This document shows, one piece after another, positions 1 to 8,174 of a DNA stretch of 64,000 nucleotides. Under the pieces are notes generated by a model. That model was not told the DNA's origin and ran no database searches. It was given only the letters and a program-made list of their open reading frames with translations. Source of the DNA: an uncultured Opitutales bacterium. Lineage in GTDB: Bacteria > Verrucomicrobiota > Verrucomicrobiia > Opitutales > Seribacteraceae. Within the stretch, counting starts at the first letter, position 1; each line of letters begins with the position of its first letter. The position numbers were made by a program, and so were the translations under genes. The DNA is taken from positions 248,001-312,000 of the forward strand of contig CALSTX010000010.1 of assembly GCA_943789375.1 (NCBI GenBank), read 5' to 3'.

Positions 1-564
1 ATTAACATTTTTGTCAACTTGTGCATTTATTTCTCCAAATGTATCTACACTCCCTTGAACAGTTGTGAAATCTTCACCGATAACACCTTTTTTAGATACA
101 CGGTTGATCAATCCATATGCACCACCAAAACCGGTGACTAGAGCATTGGATCCGCGTAAAACTTCAACTTGTTCAACATTGTAGAGCGGACGATAATACT
201 GAACATCGTCACGAACTCCGTCTAAGTAGAAGTCAGAGGTTGTTCGCTGACCGCGGATTACTGCAGCGTCTCGGTGTCCCTCGCCTTGAGAGGTAACGAC
301 TCCAGGTGTGTAATCAATAATGTCTCCGATACTGTTTAAACCTTGGGCTTTGAACTGTGTGTTTGTCATGACAGATATGCTTTGAGGAATATCTTCGAGA
401 GCACCACTTGACTTAAGCGTTGATGACATTTTTGGTGCCTCAGTCTTTGTATCAACCACACTCATAGCTGAGAGTTCTGGCTTATCTTTTTCTTGTGTGT
501 GTGCTGTCGAAACCAGGGCGAAACTTGCACTTAGGTATAGAAGTAGTTTGTTTTTGTTTTTCAT
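1..564 (-). CDS. TonB-dependent receptor, siderophore-receptor type (N-terminal part)
   Basis: An outer-membrane gated channel for TonB-dependent uptake of iron chelates or other large solutes. The visible 188 codons run off the left edge of the window. They begin with a signal peptide of about 23 residues ending near STAHTQ, followed by a plug domain. Plug hallmarks are DIPQSISVM, IGDIIDYTPGV, VIRGQRTTSDFYLDGVRDD and VEVLRGSNAL, then GLINRVSKK, the usual end of the plug in ferrisiderophore receptors. The barrel is not in the window. A tandem Fur-like operator lies about 25 bases upstream, so iron repression is likely. The siderophore subtype is inferred from plug wording; the ligand cannot be read. 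Confidence 0.88.
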   Translation of the reverse strand, partial: MKNKNKLLLYLSASFALVSTAHTQEKDKPELSAMSVVDTKTEAPKMSSTLKSSGALEDIPQSISVMTNTQFKAQGLNSIGDIIDYTPGVVTSQGEGHRDAAVIRGQRTTSDFYLDGVRDDVQYYRPLYNVEQVEVLRGSNALVTGFGGAYGLINRVSKKGVIGEDFTTVQGSVDTFGEINAQVDKNVN

Positions 565-584
565 AATGGGTTAGGTTTGTTTGA

Positions 585-630
585 TACTGAGACTCAATCT
601 CAATTGATATTGAGACTCATTCTCAATAAA
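585..630 (-). promoter_or_regulatory. Tandem Fur-like operator upstream of the TonB receptor
   Basis: Two near-identical units, TGAGACTCA(A/T)TCTCAAT at 588-604 and 611-627, repeat with a 23-base period. Each is an imperfect inverted repeat (TGAGA...TCTCA) of the kind bound by Fur-family repressors. They lie 25-65 bases upstream of the receptor start codon, where they would overlap its promoter. The sequence pattern is seen; binding by Fur is inferred from the pattern and the gene class. Confidence 0.65.
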
Positions 631-760
631 TTTACCATTTGTCAAACTAAATTGGTGAAAAGATTCTGTTCAATAAGTGATATCTTTTGATTTTCTCTTA
701 GGGCAAGTCCTGAAACTAGCTGTTGGAGATGAAAGTATGAAAGCTTTCTAAAAGCTAAAA

Positions 761-1915
761 TTAGACTGTAGGAAGTTTAAAAATTTCCCTAACCACATTG
801 ACTTGCTCTATTGTTTTCTCGAGAGAATTGTCCATAAAGGTTGCATGGCCCATTTTACGCCCTGCTCGTGCTTCTCTCTTACCGTAAAGATGGAGTGATG
901 CACCTTGGGATGAAGTGATTGGATCCCAGTTGGGGGGCGTATTTTCATCGATCCAGAGATCGCCAAGCAGATTCATCATAACGACAGGCGAAAGAAGCTT
1001 CGTGCTGCCTAAAGGTAGACCTGCAATCGCTCTTGCCTGGTTTTCAAACTGTGAGCAAGTGCATGCATTAAGCGTATGGTGTCCAGAATTGTGAGGCCTT
1101 GGTGCCATTTCATTCACAACTAAGCGGCCATCCGCAGATAAGAAGAATTCAACCGCTAGGATACCAACATATTGAAGAGTATCTGCAATGGACAGGGCAA
1201 TATCTTTAGCTTCAGCTTGTATGCTTTCCGGAATACGGGCAGGAACAATTGAAACATCAAGAATATGATTTCGGTGAATATTTTCTACTGGATCATAGGT
1301 TAAGATTTCACATTTACTACTGCGTGCTACGATAACAGAGAGTTCCGCTTGTAAGGAAATACACTCTTCAATAACCACACGTCCGCCATCAAAAGCTTCC
1401 CATGCTTGAGTAATTTCCTGCTCCGATAAGGATTTATTCAACCTGACTTGGCCCTTTCCATCATATCCGAATTCAGCAGTTTTTACGATTACATCGCAAT
1501 GTAACTCCTGAAGTGCCTGTTTAAAAGTGATCAAATCATGGGCTACTTTAAATTTCGCGCATGCAAACCCATTTTCAGAGAGAAAATTCTTTTCTCTTTC
1601 TCGATGTTGGCAGATTGTTACAGCCTGAGGACTCGGGAAAAGTTTCACTCGATCTTCAACTTTCTCGAGCGTAGTTTGGGGTAAGTTCTCAAATTCAACC
1701 GTGGCAACTTGTACCTTTTTCGTAAATTCATCCAATGCATTGGGGTCATCAAAAGGTGCATCAATGATTTGATCAGCCGTAGCTGCGGCTCCTGATCGGT
1801 CTCCGCCTGTCCATGTTAGAACATTAAAGCCCATTCTTCTGGCATCTAGTGACAGCATCCTTCCAAGTTGGCCACCGCCAAGAACTCCCAACCAATTGTT
1901 TCCTCCAAGAATCAT
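761..1915 (-). CDS. purK: N5-carboxyaminoimidazole ribonucleotide synthase
   Basis: PurK uses ATP and bicarbonate to carboxylate AIR to N5-CAIR in purine biosynthesis. The 384-residue length is normal. The N-terminal GVLGGGQLGRML nucleotide-binding signature is near residue 10. The ATP-grasp core includes VKTAEFGYDGKGQ and VVIEECI in the middle, and VNEMAPRPHNSGHHT carries the metal-binding glutamate and asparagine. It begins 2 bases after purE on the same strand, so the two are almost certainly cotranscribed and translationally coupled. The product is handed to PurE. Confidence 0.96.
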   Translation of the reverse strand: MILGGNNWLGVLGGGQLGRMLSLDARRMGFNVLTWTGGDRSGAAATADQIIDAPFDDPNALDEFTKKVQVATVEFENLPQTTLEKVEDRVKLFPSPQAVTICQHREREKNFLSENGFACAKFKVAHDLITFKQALQELHCDVIVKTAEFGYDGKGQVRLNKSLSEQEITQAWEAFDGGRVVIEECISLQAELSVIVARSSKCEILTYDPVENIHRNHILDVSIVPARIPESIQAEAKDIALSIADTLQYVGILAVEFFLSADGRLVVNEMAPRPHNSGHHTLNACTCSQFENQARAIAGLPLGSTKLLSPVVMMNLLGDLWIDENTPPNWDPITSSQGASLHLYGKREARAGRKMGHATFMDNSLEKTIEQVNVVREIFKLPTV

Positions 1916-1917
1916 AT

Positions 1918-2427
1918 TTATGAAACTGTAGGGGGAAGTTTGCTTATTTCAATTCGTGTTTTTTGACTAGATCTAAAGTCTCTTAATTTTTCGGCAAGTA
2001 TTGTGTCTCCCATAGTTGCAAGCATAGAGATAGCAAAAAGGGCGGCATTAGTTGCTCCTGCCTCACCAATGGCAAATGTGGCTGTGGGAATACCTGCTGG
2101 CATTTGAACAATAGACAGAAGGGAGTCTACACCTTGAAGTGTTTTGGATTTAACAGGAACTCCAAGCACTGGAATTGTAGTTATAGCGGCAGTCATACCA
2201 GGAAGATGTGCGGCTCCCCCTGCCCCAGCGATGATACACTTTAGCCCACGATTTTCAGCTGTCTTGGCATAGTCGTAGAGAAGCTCAGGCGTTCTATGTG
2301 CACTCACAACTTTCGCTTCCCATTTTACCTCAAAATCTTCGAGGGTCTGAGTTGCTTTTTCTAAAGTTGGCCAATCGGATTGGCTTCCCATGATTATTCC
2401 TACGCACGGCGCATTTGAACTAGTCAT
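1918..2427 (-). CDS. purE: N5-CAIR mutase (class I PurE)
   Basis: PurE moves the carboxylate of N5-CAIR to C4 to form CAIR. The 169 residues match the bacterial class I enzyme. The substrate loop [12 protein letters not shown] is at residues 10-21, VVSAHRTP supplies the catalytic histidine, and [14 protein letters not shown] and PVLGVPV are the other signature loops. It is the first gene of a purE-purK pair on the minus strand. I see no strong Shine-Dalgarno sequence upstream of the ATG, as for many genes in this window. Confidence 0.96.
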   Translation of the reverse strand: MTSSNAPCVGIIMGSQSDWPTLEKATQTLEDFEVKWEAKVVSAHRTPELLYDYAKTAENRGLKCIIAGAGGAAHLPGMTAAITTIPVLGVPVKSKTLQGVDSLLSIVQMPAGIPTATFAIGEAGATNAALFAISMLATMGDTILAEKLRDFRSSQKTRIEISKLPPTVS

Positions 2428-2765
2428 TTAATATTTGATAAGAACGATAGGATAGCAAGCAAGACCAATCATCCACGAGAGGTCTTTTACTGGGGAAATT
2501 ACTTACCGAAAATAGATTACTTTACTACTTTATAACTTTAAATACGCTGACAGAATCAATACAGAGCCATACTAATTAAGCTCTTTGGTAATTTTTTCGA
2601 AAAGTGGAGTGTATTTTTGCGATTATAAGTAAGTTGGAAAAAAGAAGTAGTCGTAGCTAGTCCTGTCTTCAACAATTATCATTCTAACCTTGAAGCGATT
2701 TAGATGATGGTAAAGTTAGTGGACAAAAAATTAATTTTAGCACTATTCATTTTAAAGATTATAGG
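2428..2765. other. Intergenic region upstream of purE
   Basis: This stretch contains no open frame that looks like a gene. It must carry the purE promoter on the minus strand. A 6-bp stem (AAGACC at 2461-2466 with GGTCTT at 2481-2486, 14-base loop) sits in the purE leader but is too weak to call a regulator or terminator. Confidence 0.5.
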
Positions 2766-2927
2766 TTACATCCATTCATTTGAAGTGAGTTTACCAACCA
2801 CCGCCTTCACTGGAGTGATTGCGGCCTTGGTCGCTAGGCCAATTGGCTTGGTTACCATGCTGGCACAAGTGCTAGTTAAGGAGGCACCGACTAACAGCAT
2901 AACAACCAATAAAACTTCTTTGCTCAT
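2766..2927 (-). CDS. Small signal-peptide-bearing protein of unknown function
   Basis: A 53-residue open frame. It has a lysine near the N-terminus, a hydrophobic stretch (VLLVVMLLVGASLTS), then a cysteine at residue 21 and a short basic/alanine-rich tail ending in EWM. This is the layout of a small exported protein or lipoprotein, although TST-C is not a canonical lipobox. A longer open frame on the opposite strand over the same bases (2704-3009) has less protein-like composition. It is not recognised, and no Shine-Dalgarno sequence is evident. Confidence 0.45.
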   Translation of the reverse strand: MSKEVLLVVMLLVGASLTSTCASMVTKPIGLATKAAITPVKAVVGKLTSNEWM

Positions 2928-3052
2928 TGCATTGACAAGTAGTAATCAGCTTGCCTTCCCAAACAAATTCTCATCCTCCCTTAATCTTTTCTATATTTTA
3001 ATTACCTAGAAATTTTCCGCAGATGACCGAAAATTCTTCCTTACTTTTTTAA

Positions 3053-3428
3053 CTCCACTTGATTGCCGCCCATATTGGATTGGCGACCAATTATTTGGCG
3101 ATTAAAATGTTGTTCCATCCGCGTGTACCCAAAAAGATACTTGGGCTTTCCTTTCAAGGCATATTTCCCAAAAGGCAAAACCAGTTTGCGGAAAAGCTGG
3201 GAACTTATGTGGCAAATGAATTAATCTGGATGAAAGATATCGGGTAAAGGATCGAAGAATTGTCTACCCAACCAGAAGCAATGGAAGAATCCATAGATGT
3301 GGAAGCCTTAGTTCGAGGAATTACTGATCGGATTTATGGTGCAACAATTTCGCTTCATCGAAAAAATTGGGGCGGCACTTGGTTTTTTTATCGGATGTGT
3401 CTGGGTTGCGTTGGTGTTAGCCATATGA
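3053..3428 (+). pseudogene. Decayed DUF445 (YheB/UPF0754-like) membrane protein
   Basis: Three pieces of one family can be read. The N-terminal part has IGLATNYLAIKMLFHP, matching the conserved DUF445 motif G-x-x-T-N-x-x-A-I-K-M-L-F, followed by FPKRQNQFAEKLG. After an in-frame TAA at 3245 the frame continues (RIEELSTQPEAMEE). A different frame from 3336 then ends with FIEKIGAALGFFIGCVWVAL, which is the family's usual C-terminal membrane helix. The middle of the protein is missing and an in-frame TAA precedes the first piece. Intact members are several hundred residues long, so this gene is dead. Confidence 0.75.
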
Positions 3429-3483
3429 GCCAGACTTTTTACCAGTTGCCAAAAAAGAAAGAACTTTTAATTTTTAAGGTTGC

Positions 3484-4782
3484 ATGAATGATTTGAGCCT
3501 TGCCCTCACCCAGGTGTGGGAAAACACCTTCCAGTTTTGGACGACTCCATCTGCTCGGATTCAGGCGGCAGTCATCGGACTTTCCATTTTTATCGCCTGG
3601 CTAAGTAGCCAAAGAGCCAAGCCGCAAATCCTTAAATTATTACATGAACCGACCGGACCGGCATGGATTGAAGGTGCGATCTGTATCCTTGCACAGCTCT
3701 TACTTCCCCTCTTCCTTCTGCTTTGCTCCCTTCTGGGTAGAGGCGTACTCGATCGCTTTGGGTTTGCATCGGTAGATTTGCTCAACCCCTTTGTTCATGC
3801 CACGACTGCTTGGTTGATCTACCGTTTGGTGGCAGGCTTAACCCACAACCGATTTTGGCTTCGATTAGCAGCTGTATTGGCTTTCGGAATGGCCGCTCTT
3901 CAAAGCTTTGGCCTCCTTGAACCCACTTTTGATTTTCTAAGTTCTGCGTCCTTCTCAATTGGCAAAAGCACTCTGTCCGTGCTCGATTTGGTAAATGGAA
4001 TATTCATATTACTTTTTTTATTGTGGATGAGTTCCCTTTTGGGAAGTGCGGGAGAAGCACGTATTCGCGAACTCCCCAACCTACCACCCTCCTTACAAGT
4101 CCTGCTTGCCAAGGTTATCCGGGTATTTTTGATTTTTATAAGTTTTCTTGTGGCGATGTCCACCATCGGGCTCGACCTCTCCTCCTTTGCCCTCCTTGGG
4201 GGTGCTATTGGTGTGGGTATTGGATTTGGTCTGCAAAAAGTAGTTTCGAATTTGGTAAGCGGATTGATTCTCTTACTCGACCGATCGATCAAACCCGGGG
4301 ATGTGATTGAAATTGACGATACTTACGGTTGGATCAATTCCCTTCGAGCCCGCTATGCATCTATTATCACTCGCGATGGTAAAGAGCACTTAATTCCCAA
4401 TGAAGACTTAATCACAAATCGCGTGGTTAATTGGTCCTTTAGTGATAAGAATATCCGAGTACGAGTGCCAGTTGGTATATCTTATGATTCCGACCCTCGC
4501 AAAGCCATGAAACTTTGTGTGGATGCCGCCCTTTCATCCGGGCGAGTGCTTAATGATCCTGAACCCCGTTGTCTCGTTAGCGGGTTTGGAGATAACTCTG
4601 TGAATCTTGAACTAAGGTTTTGGATCAATGATCCATCCAACGGAGTGGGAAATGCACGGAGTGAAGTATTACTAAGCATATGGGATCGTTTTCGGGAAGC
4701 TGGAATCTCGATACCCTTCCCCCAGCGAGACTTACACTTACGCAGTGTTCCGGAAGGATTTGGTGAAAGCCTTGAAAAGTAA
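3484..4782 (+). CDS. Small-conductance mechanosensitive channel, MscS family
   Basis: An inner-membrane channel that opens under membrane tension and vents solutes during hypo-osmotic shock. The protein has 432 residues. Several predicted membrane helices precede residue 240. The pore helix signature GGAIGVGIGFGLQKVVSNLVSG is at about 239-260, followed by DRSIKPGD and the beta domain (GWINSLRARYASIITRDGKEHLIPNE) and the MscS C-terminal alpha/beta domain (RVRVPVGISYDSDP). The extra N-terminal helices make it longer than E. coli MscS, nearer to YnaI/YbdG-type paralogues. It starts just after the DUF445 remnant; there is no operon partner. Confidence 0.93.
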   Translation: MNDLSLALTQVWENTFQFWTTPSARIQAAVIGLSIFIAWLSSQRAKPQILKLLHEPTGPAWIEGAICILAQLLLPLFLLLCSLLGRGVLDRFGFASVDLLNPFVHATTAWLIYRLVAGLTHNRFWLRLAAVLAFGMAALQSFGLLEPTFDFLSSASFSIGKSTLSVLDLVNGIFILLFLLWMSSLLGSAGEARIRELPNLPPSLQVLLAKVIRVFLIFISFLVAMSTIGLDLSSFALLGGAIGVGIGFGLQKVVSNLVSGLILLLDRSIKPGDVIEIDDTYGWINSLRARYASIITRDGKEHLIPNEDLITNRVVNWSFSDKNIRVRVPVGISYDSDPRKAMKLCVDAALSSGRVLNDPEPRCLVSGFGDNSVNLELRFWINDPSNGVGNARSEVLLSIWDRFREAGISIPFPQRDLHLRSVPEGFGESLEK

Positions 4783-4814
4783 AAAGTTACTTATTTTGAC
4801 CTGGTTCACAGAAT

Positions 4815-4990
4815 TTAGCTAAGCTGCCTTCCAAGCGTGCCAATCGGACCTAAAAGTAAGCCCAAGTAAGAAACCCATGACCCCTTTATCTTGCCTGAAG
4901 CCAACTAACACTCCAAGTGTACCGAAAATAATGCAAGATATTACTACGATATTCTTCTTACGCCTCAGGGACTCCTTCCCTCTTGTCTTC
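4815..4990 (-). pseudogene. Frameshifted remnant of a small two-helix membrane protein
   Basis: One frame reads RRKKNIVVISCIIFGTLGVL followed by GFRQDKGVMGFLLG. A +1/-1 shift near 4853 then restores LLLGPIGTLGRQLS and a stop at 4815. The joined tail GFLLG-LLLGPIG is a typical motif of short bacterial membrane proteins with two helices. No good start codon remains in the first frame. This looks like a decayed gene, not a functional one; its identity beyond the motif is unknown. Confidence 0.45.
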
Positions 4991-5425
4991 GAGAACTCGC
5001 TTATTGGCGTTTACCAATTCGCAAAGCGTAGTGCCTTCGGGTAGCATTGATACCGCTATTTTTGTATCATTTAGTTGTTCGGGTGTGAGTGAAGTTCTTG
5101 TCTCTCGTCATTCGCTATCCTTGTATGGATTGGGTTTTTCTCGTTCCCACTTTTGTACTAGCTCATGACATTCCCATTCAGAATCGCACTCTTTGTCTAT
5201 GCGTTTATCTTCACCTTTGGGAGTTGCTTGCACCCTAAACTTCTTGTAACCTTTTTCATACCTGAGAATGCTGACCCTAAACACAACCTTTCCAAATTTG
5301 TTCCGACTTTCGATTGTGAACCCTTTGGTTTTTAGAGTTTTTGCATTCTTAGAGTTAGCAAAACATTTAGCAAATACAAGAAAACTGAGGGGAGATTGAG
5401 GGAAGCAATTAACTATTTCCTGCAA
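4958..5425 (-). pseudogene. Interrupted fragment resembling the N-terminal part of a tyrosine recombinase
   Basis: A frame starting at 5425 runs 105 residues to an in-frame TGA at 5108-5110. It then continues in the same frame to 4958. The first part (TKGFTIESRNKFGKVVFRVSI, then KKFRVQATPKGED) and the continuation (LTPEQLNDTKIAVSMLPEG) resemble the arm and SAM-like core-binding start of phage-type integrases in related bacteria. The catalytic R-H-R-Y domain is absent. It lies about 35 bases from tRNA-Arg, a common integration target. The family call rests on my recognition of the pattern and is uncertain; it could be a lineage-specific hypothetical protein. Confidence 0.4.
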
Positions 5426-5460
5426 GGTTGACGCCAGTCGTCAGTATTTATTAGGCTTAC

Positions 5461-5535
5461 GCTCCTGTAGTTCAATGGATAGAACATTGGTCTCCGGAAC
5501 CGAAGATCTGGGTTCGACTCCCAGCGGGAGTGCCA
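5461..5535 (+). tRNA. tRNA-Arg (anticodon CCG)
   Basis: A full cloverleaf can be folded. The acceptor stem GCTCCTG pairs with CGGGAGT. The D arm is GTTC...GAAC and the anticodon stem TTGGT/ACCGA closes the loop CTCCGGA, giving anticodon CCG for CGG codons. The T arm contains GGTTCGACTC. The discriminator is G and the 3' CCA is encoded. A recombinase-like remnant flanks its 5' side and a GC-rich sulfatase gene its 3' side. Confidence 0.95.
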
Positions 5536-5721
5536 GCATCTAAGCGGGTTGTAGCGTTTCGAGTTAATCGCATCAAGAAAATTTTTCGTTAATTGGGCAA
5601 AAAAATTTACACTGCTATTTGAGACTAACTAGAAAAACAAATAAATTCTTAACAATTTTATGAAAGCGACTCATAAACTTGCACCTCCTCTAAACATTCG
5701 GTAAAAAAAGGCTACGATAGA

Positions 5722-7329
5722 ATGATAAGTACTAAAGAAGCTTTAGGAAAATGGCACATCCTGACACACCTTTGTCTCGGTATGATTATGGTGGCGGTGC
5801 TCTGTTGTTCGACGCTCGCAAAAGAGCTTGAGCTCGAGCGCAAGCCGAATATACTGTTCATTTTCTCAGACGACTTGTCTTATCGTGATTTGAGCAGCTA
5901 CGGACAAGAGCAGTTCCTGACTCCCAATCTCGATAATCTGGCAATGAACGGCATCCGGTTCACTCAGGCGTATAGCGGTTCGTCGGAATGCGCCCCATCC
6001 CGGGGAAGCCTGATGACCGGAATGCACATGGGGCATTGCCGTATTCGAGCAAATAGTTCAGTACGGGGACAGGACCACCTGTTGAGTGAGGATATTACGA
6101 TGGCCGAGGTGGTTAAAGGGGCCGGGTACACCACTTGTTTTATTGGCAAGTGGGGCATTGGATTACCCGGCACCGAGGGAGCTCCTGACAAGCAGGGATT
6201 CGACATCTCGTACGGATACTACGATCAGGCACGGGCTCATGGCTTCTTCCCCCACTACCTGATGAGAAATGGGAAGCCGGAGCCGATTCCTGAGAATTAC
6301 GGATTCAACATGAAGCGTGTTAAAACCTACAATGGGCGCCCGCTAGACAGACTGGACGATGTGATGAACATATATGACAAGAACGGGCGCCTCGTTCCTG
6401 ACGGCATCCCGGATGCTGACGCGGCAAAATACTCCGAGAACCTCTTCCAAAAGGAGGCCCTTAATTTCATATCGGAGCACAAGGACAAGCCTTTCTTCCT
6501 CTACTACGCAACCCAACTTCCCCACGGCCCGTGTATCACACCCGACCTTGGAGCCTACAAAGACAAGCCTTGGGGCCTGAAGCACAAGGAATGGGCAGCC
6601 ATGCTCGGCCACCTGGACCGTGGTGTTGGAAGGATGGTTGACCTGATGGAGCAGCTTGAGATCCTGGATAACACCATAATCTTCTTTGCCGGTGACAATG
6701 GATATAGCCAGTGGGGGTACTTCGGTAGACCTCTACATGAGGATGATGCTCTGTTCAAAAACAAAGGTCCATGGCCAAAAGGGAAGTTCGCTTCAACCCA
6801 TGAAGGTGGTATGCGAGTTCCCTTCTTCGTCTATTGGAAGGACAAGATTAAGGCAGGAGAAAATGACCATATCTGCACCCTGTATGATGTTTTGGCAACG
6901 GCGGCCGATCTTGTCGGTGTCATGCCCCCGAAAACAGACGGCATCAGTTTTGCACCGACATTACTCGCAAGGCCAAATGAGCAGCGGACACACGAATACC
7001 TGTACTGGGAAAATGGAACATTTTCGCAGCACGCGCAAAGCGTACGCATGGACCAATGGTGGGCATACAGTGAACATCCCTCCAAGCCGGTAATGTTGTA
7101 TGACATTTCCCAGGACCTAGACTGCCGAAACGATTTGGCAAGAGACCATCCGGACATAATTAACAGAATCTCACAGATCTTTACCGAGGCCCACACGGAC
7201 AGCGAATGGTATGTGAACCCAGGTGAAAGCAAAATGCAGATCGCTGCGAAGCGCAAGAAAGCGGTCGCTTTAGGAGGTATGCAGAGGTCCACCAGTGCAA
7301 ACTCGACCTACAGAGGACGGACCGAATAA
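5722..7329 (+). CDS. Secreted sulfatase, formylglycine-dependent type I
   Basis: Hydrolyses sulfate esters, probably on a marine polysaccharide, in the periplasm. Residues 1-34 form a signal peptide. NILFIFSDD (metal-binding D50, D51) opens the alkaline-phosphatase-like fold. CAPSRGSLMTG at 90-100 is the C-x-P-S-R site whose Cys90 must be oxidised to formylglycine, and FAGDNGYSQ supplies metal ligands D325 and N326. The length of 535 is typical. The coding sequence is visibly richer in G and C than its neighbours, which suggests horizontal transfer. It sits 3' of tRNA-Arg and near GH16 and clan-A-like glycosidases. Substrate specificity cannot be read from sequence. Confidence 0.93.
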   Translation: MISTKEALGKWHILTHLCLGMIMVAVLCCSTLAKELELERKPNILFIFSDDLSYRDLSSYGQEQFLTPNLDNLAMNGIRFTQAYSGSSECAPSRGSLMTGMHMGHCRIRANSSVRGQDHLLSEDITMAEVVKGAGYTTCFIGKWGIGLPGTEGAPDKQGFDISYGYYDQARAHGFFPHYLMRNGKPEPIPENYGFNMKRVKTYNGRPLDRLDDVMNIYDKNGRLVPDGIPDADAAKYSENLFQKEALNFISEHKDKPFFLYYATQLPHGPCITPDLGAYKDKPWGLKHKEWAAMLGHLDRGVGRMVDLMEQLEILDNTIIFFAGDNGYSQWGYFGRPLHEDDALFKNKGPWPKGKFASTHEGGMRVPFFVYWKDKIKAGENDHICTLYDVLATAADLVGVMPPKTDGISFAPTLLARPNEQRTHEYLYWENGTFSQHAQSVRMDQWWAYSEHPSKPVMLYDISQDLDCRNDLARDHPDIINRISQIFTEAHTDSEWYVNPGESKMQIAAKRKKAVALGGMQRSTSANSTYRGRTE

Positions 7330-7390
7330 TCTTCTGTAGGCGACATTCAAAAGGCCGTGCCTGAGGAGTGACGATCTTTAAAAGATTTTA

Positions 7391-7651
7391 GTGCTTCTTA
7401 GAAGAGTGCTTCTTTTAATCATTTGGACTTTTCCATGCACTGGTTTCTTATTTGCTACTTGGACGAATCCGAATTTTGGATATGAAATTGAAGGTAGAGG
7501 TGCATTTTTTGTAATTATGGTTATCGGTGGATTCATACTAGCTTCTGCCATAGCTCATCGAATTTTAAATTGGTTATTTCAAACTCCTCAACCAATTTAC
7601 TGGAGTCGCATAGATAAGTTTTTTGGTTTTGGGAAGGATTCTAGAAAATAG
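7391..7651 (+). CDS. Small two-helix membrane protein, unknown function
   Basis: 86 residues from a GTG start. A first hydrophobic segment (VLLLIIWTFPCTGFLFATW) is separated by a short polar loop from a second (FFVIMVIGGFILASAIAHRI), followed by a polar C-terminus ending KDSRK. I do not recognise a family. It is AT-rich, in contrast to the sulfatase 60 bases upstream, so it is probably not part of a sulfatase operon. Confidence 0.5.
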   Translation: MLLRRVLLLIIWTFPCTGFLFATWTNPNFGYEIEGRGAFFVIMVIGGFILASAIAHRILNWLFQTPQPIYWSRIDKFFGFGKDSRK

Positions 7652-7883
7652 GTGCAAGCGTACGAAAAAAGTTATAAAAAGTTGAAAATTACATCTTTGT
7701 GTTTTAACGATATTATCAATTTCAAGTTGTGGAGCAGCACAATTAAGAAAGTACAACCCTTACCTCAATTGATGTGATAGTATGTTTCTTATTTGGATAA
7801 CTTGAAGCAAACATCCTCTTCTAGTCACGAATGGGTGCCCAAATTAATTTAATCTGTATGACCATATCGAATAAAAAAATATT

Positions 7884-8093
7884 ATGATTGAAGAAAAAGA
7901 ATATAATAAAAAAGGAAATAAACTTGGAATGTGTGCCCTATCACATGCAGTGGTTAGCTGGGGGTGTATGCTCGGAGTCCTTCCCTTAGGACCGCTAGTT
8001 TGGCTTCCTATACTTTTAGTTTCTGCGGTTACTTCTGTTCTTAGCCGGAAGACAGCTTTGGGCAAGGTGGCTATCGTTCTGCTCATTCTCTAA
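7884..8093 (+). CDS. Small hydrophobic protein, unknown function
   Basis: 69 residues starting MIEEKEYNKKGNK. Two hydrophobic segments follow (HAVVSWGCMLGVLPLGPLVW and LPILLVSAVTSVL), then a basic turn and a third short one (GKVAIVLLIL). It may be an inner-membrane protein with two or three helices. There is no recognised family, and its short length and lack of partners leave doubt that it is expressed. Confidence 0.4.
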   Translation: MIEEKEYNKKGNKLGMCALSHAVVSWGCMLGVLPLGPLVWLPILLVSAVTSVLSRKTALGKVAIVLLIL

Positions 8094-8174
8094 ATTCCTG
8101 CATACATTGTGGTTCACGGATTAATCATGAGTCCCAAGACTCTATGATTTTCATTTTTTTACTAATATAAGTGG

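Noticed and set aside
2461-2486. Short inverted repeat AAGACC/GGTCTT in the purE leader
   Set aside because: Only 6 bp with a 14-base loop and no gene ending into it on the plus strand; too weak for a terminator or riboswitch.
2704-3009. 101-residue plus-strand open frame
   Set aside because: Composition is not protein-like and it is antisense to a better small gene at 2766-2927.
7652-7760. Lipoprotein-like peptide (LTILSISSCGAAQLRKYN)
   Set aside because: A stop immediately precedes it, there is no start codon, and it is only about 28 residues long. At best it is a trace of a dead gene.
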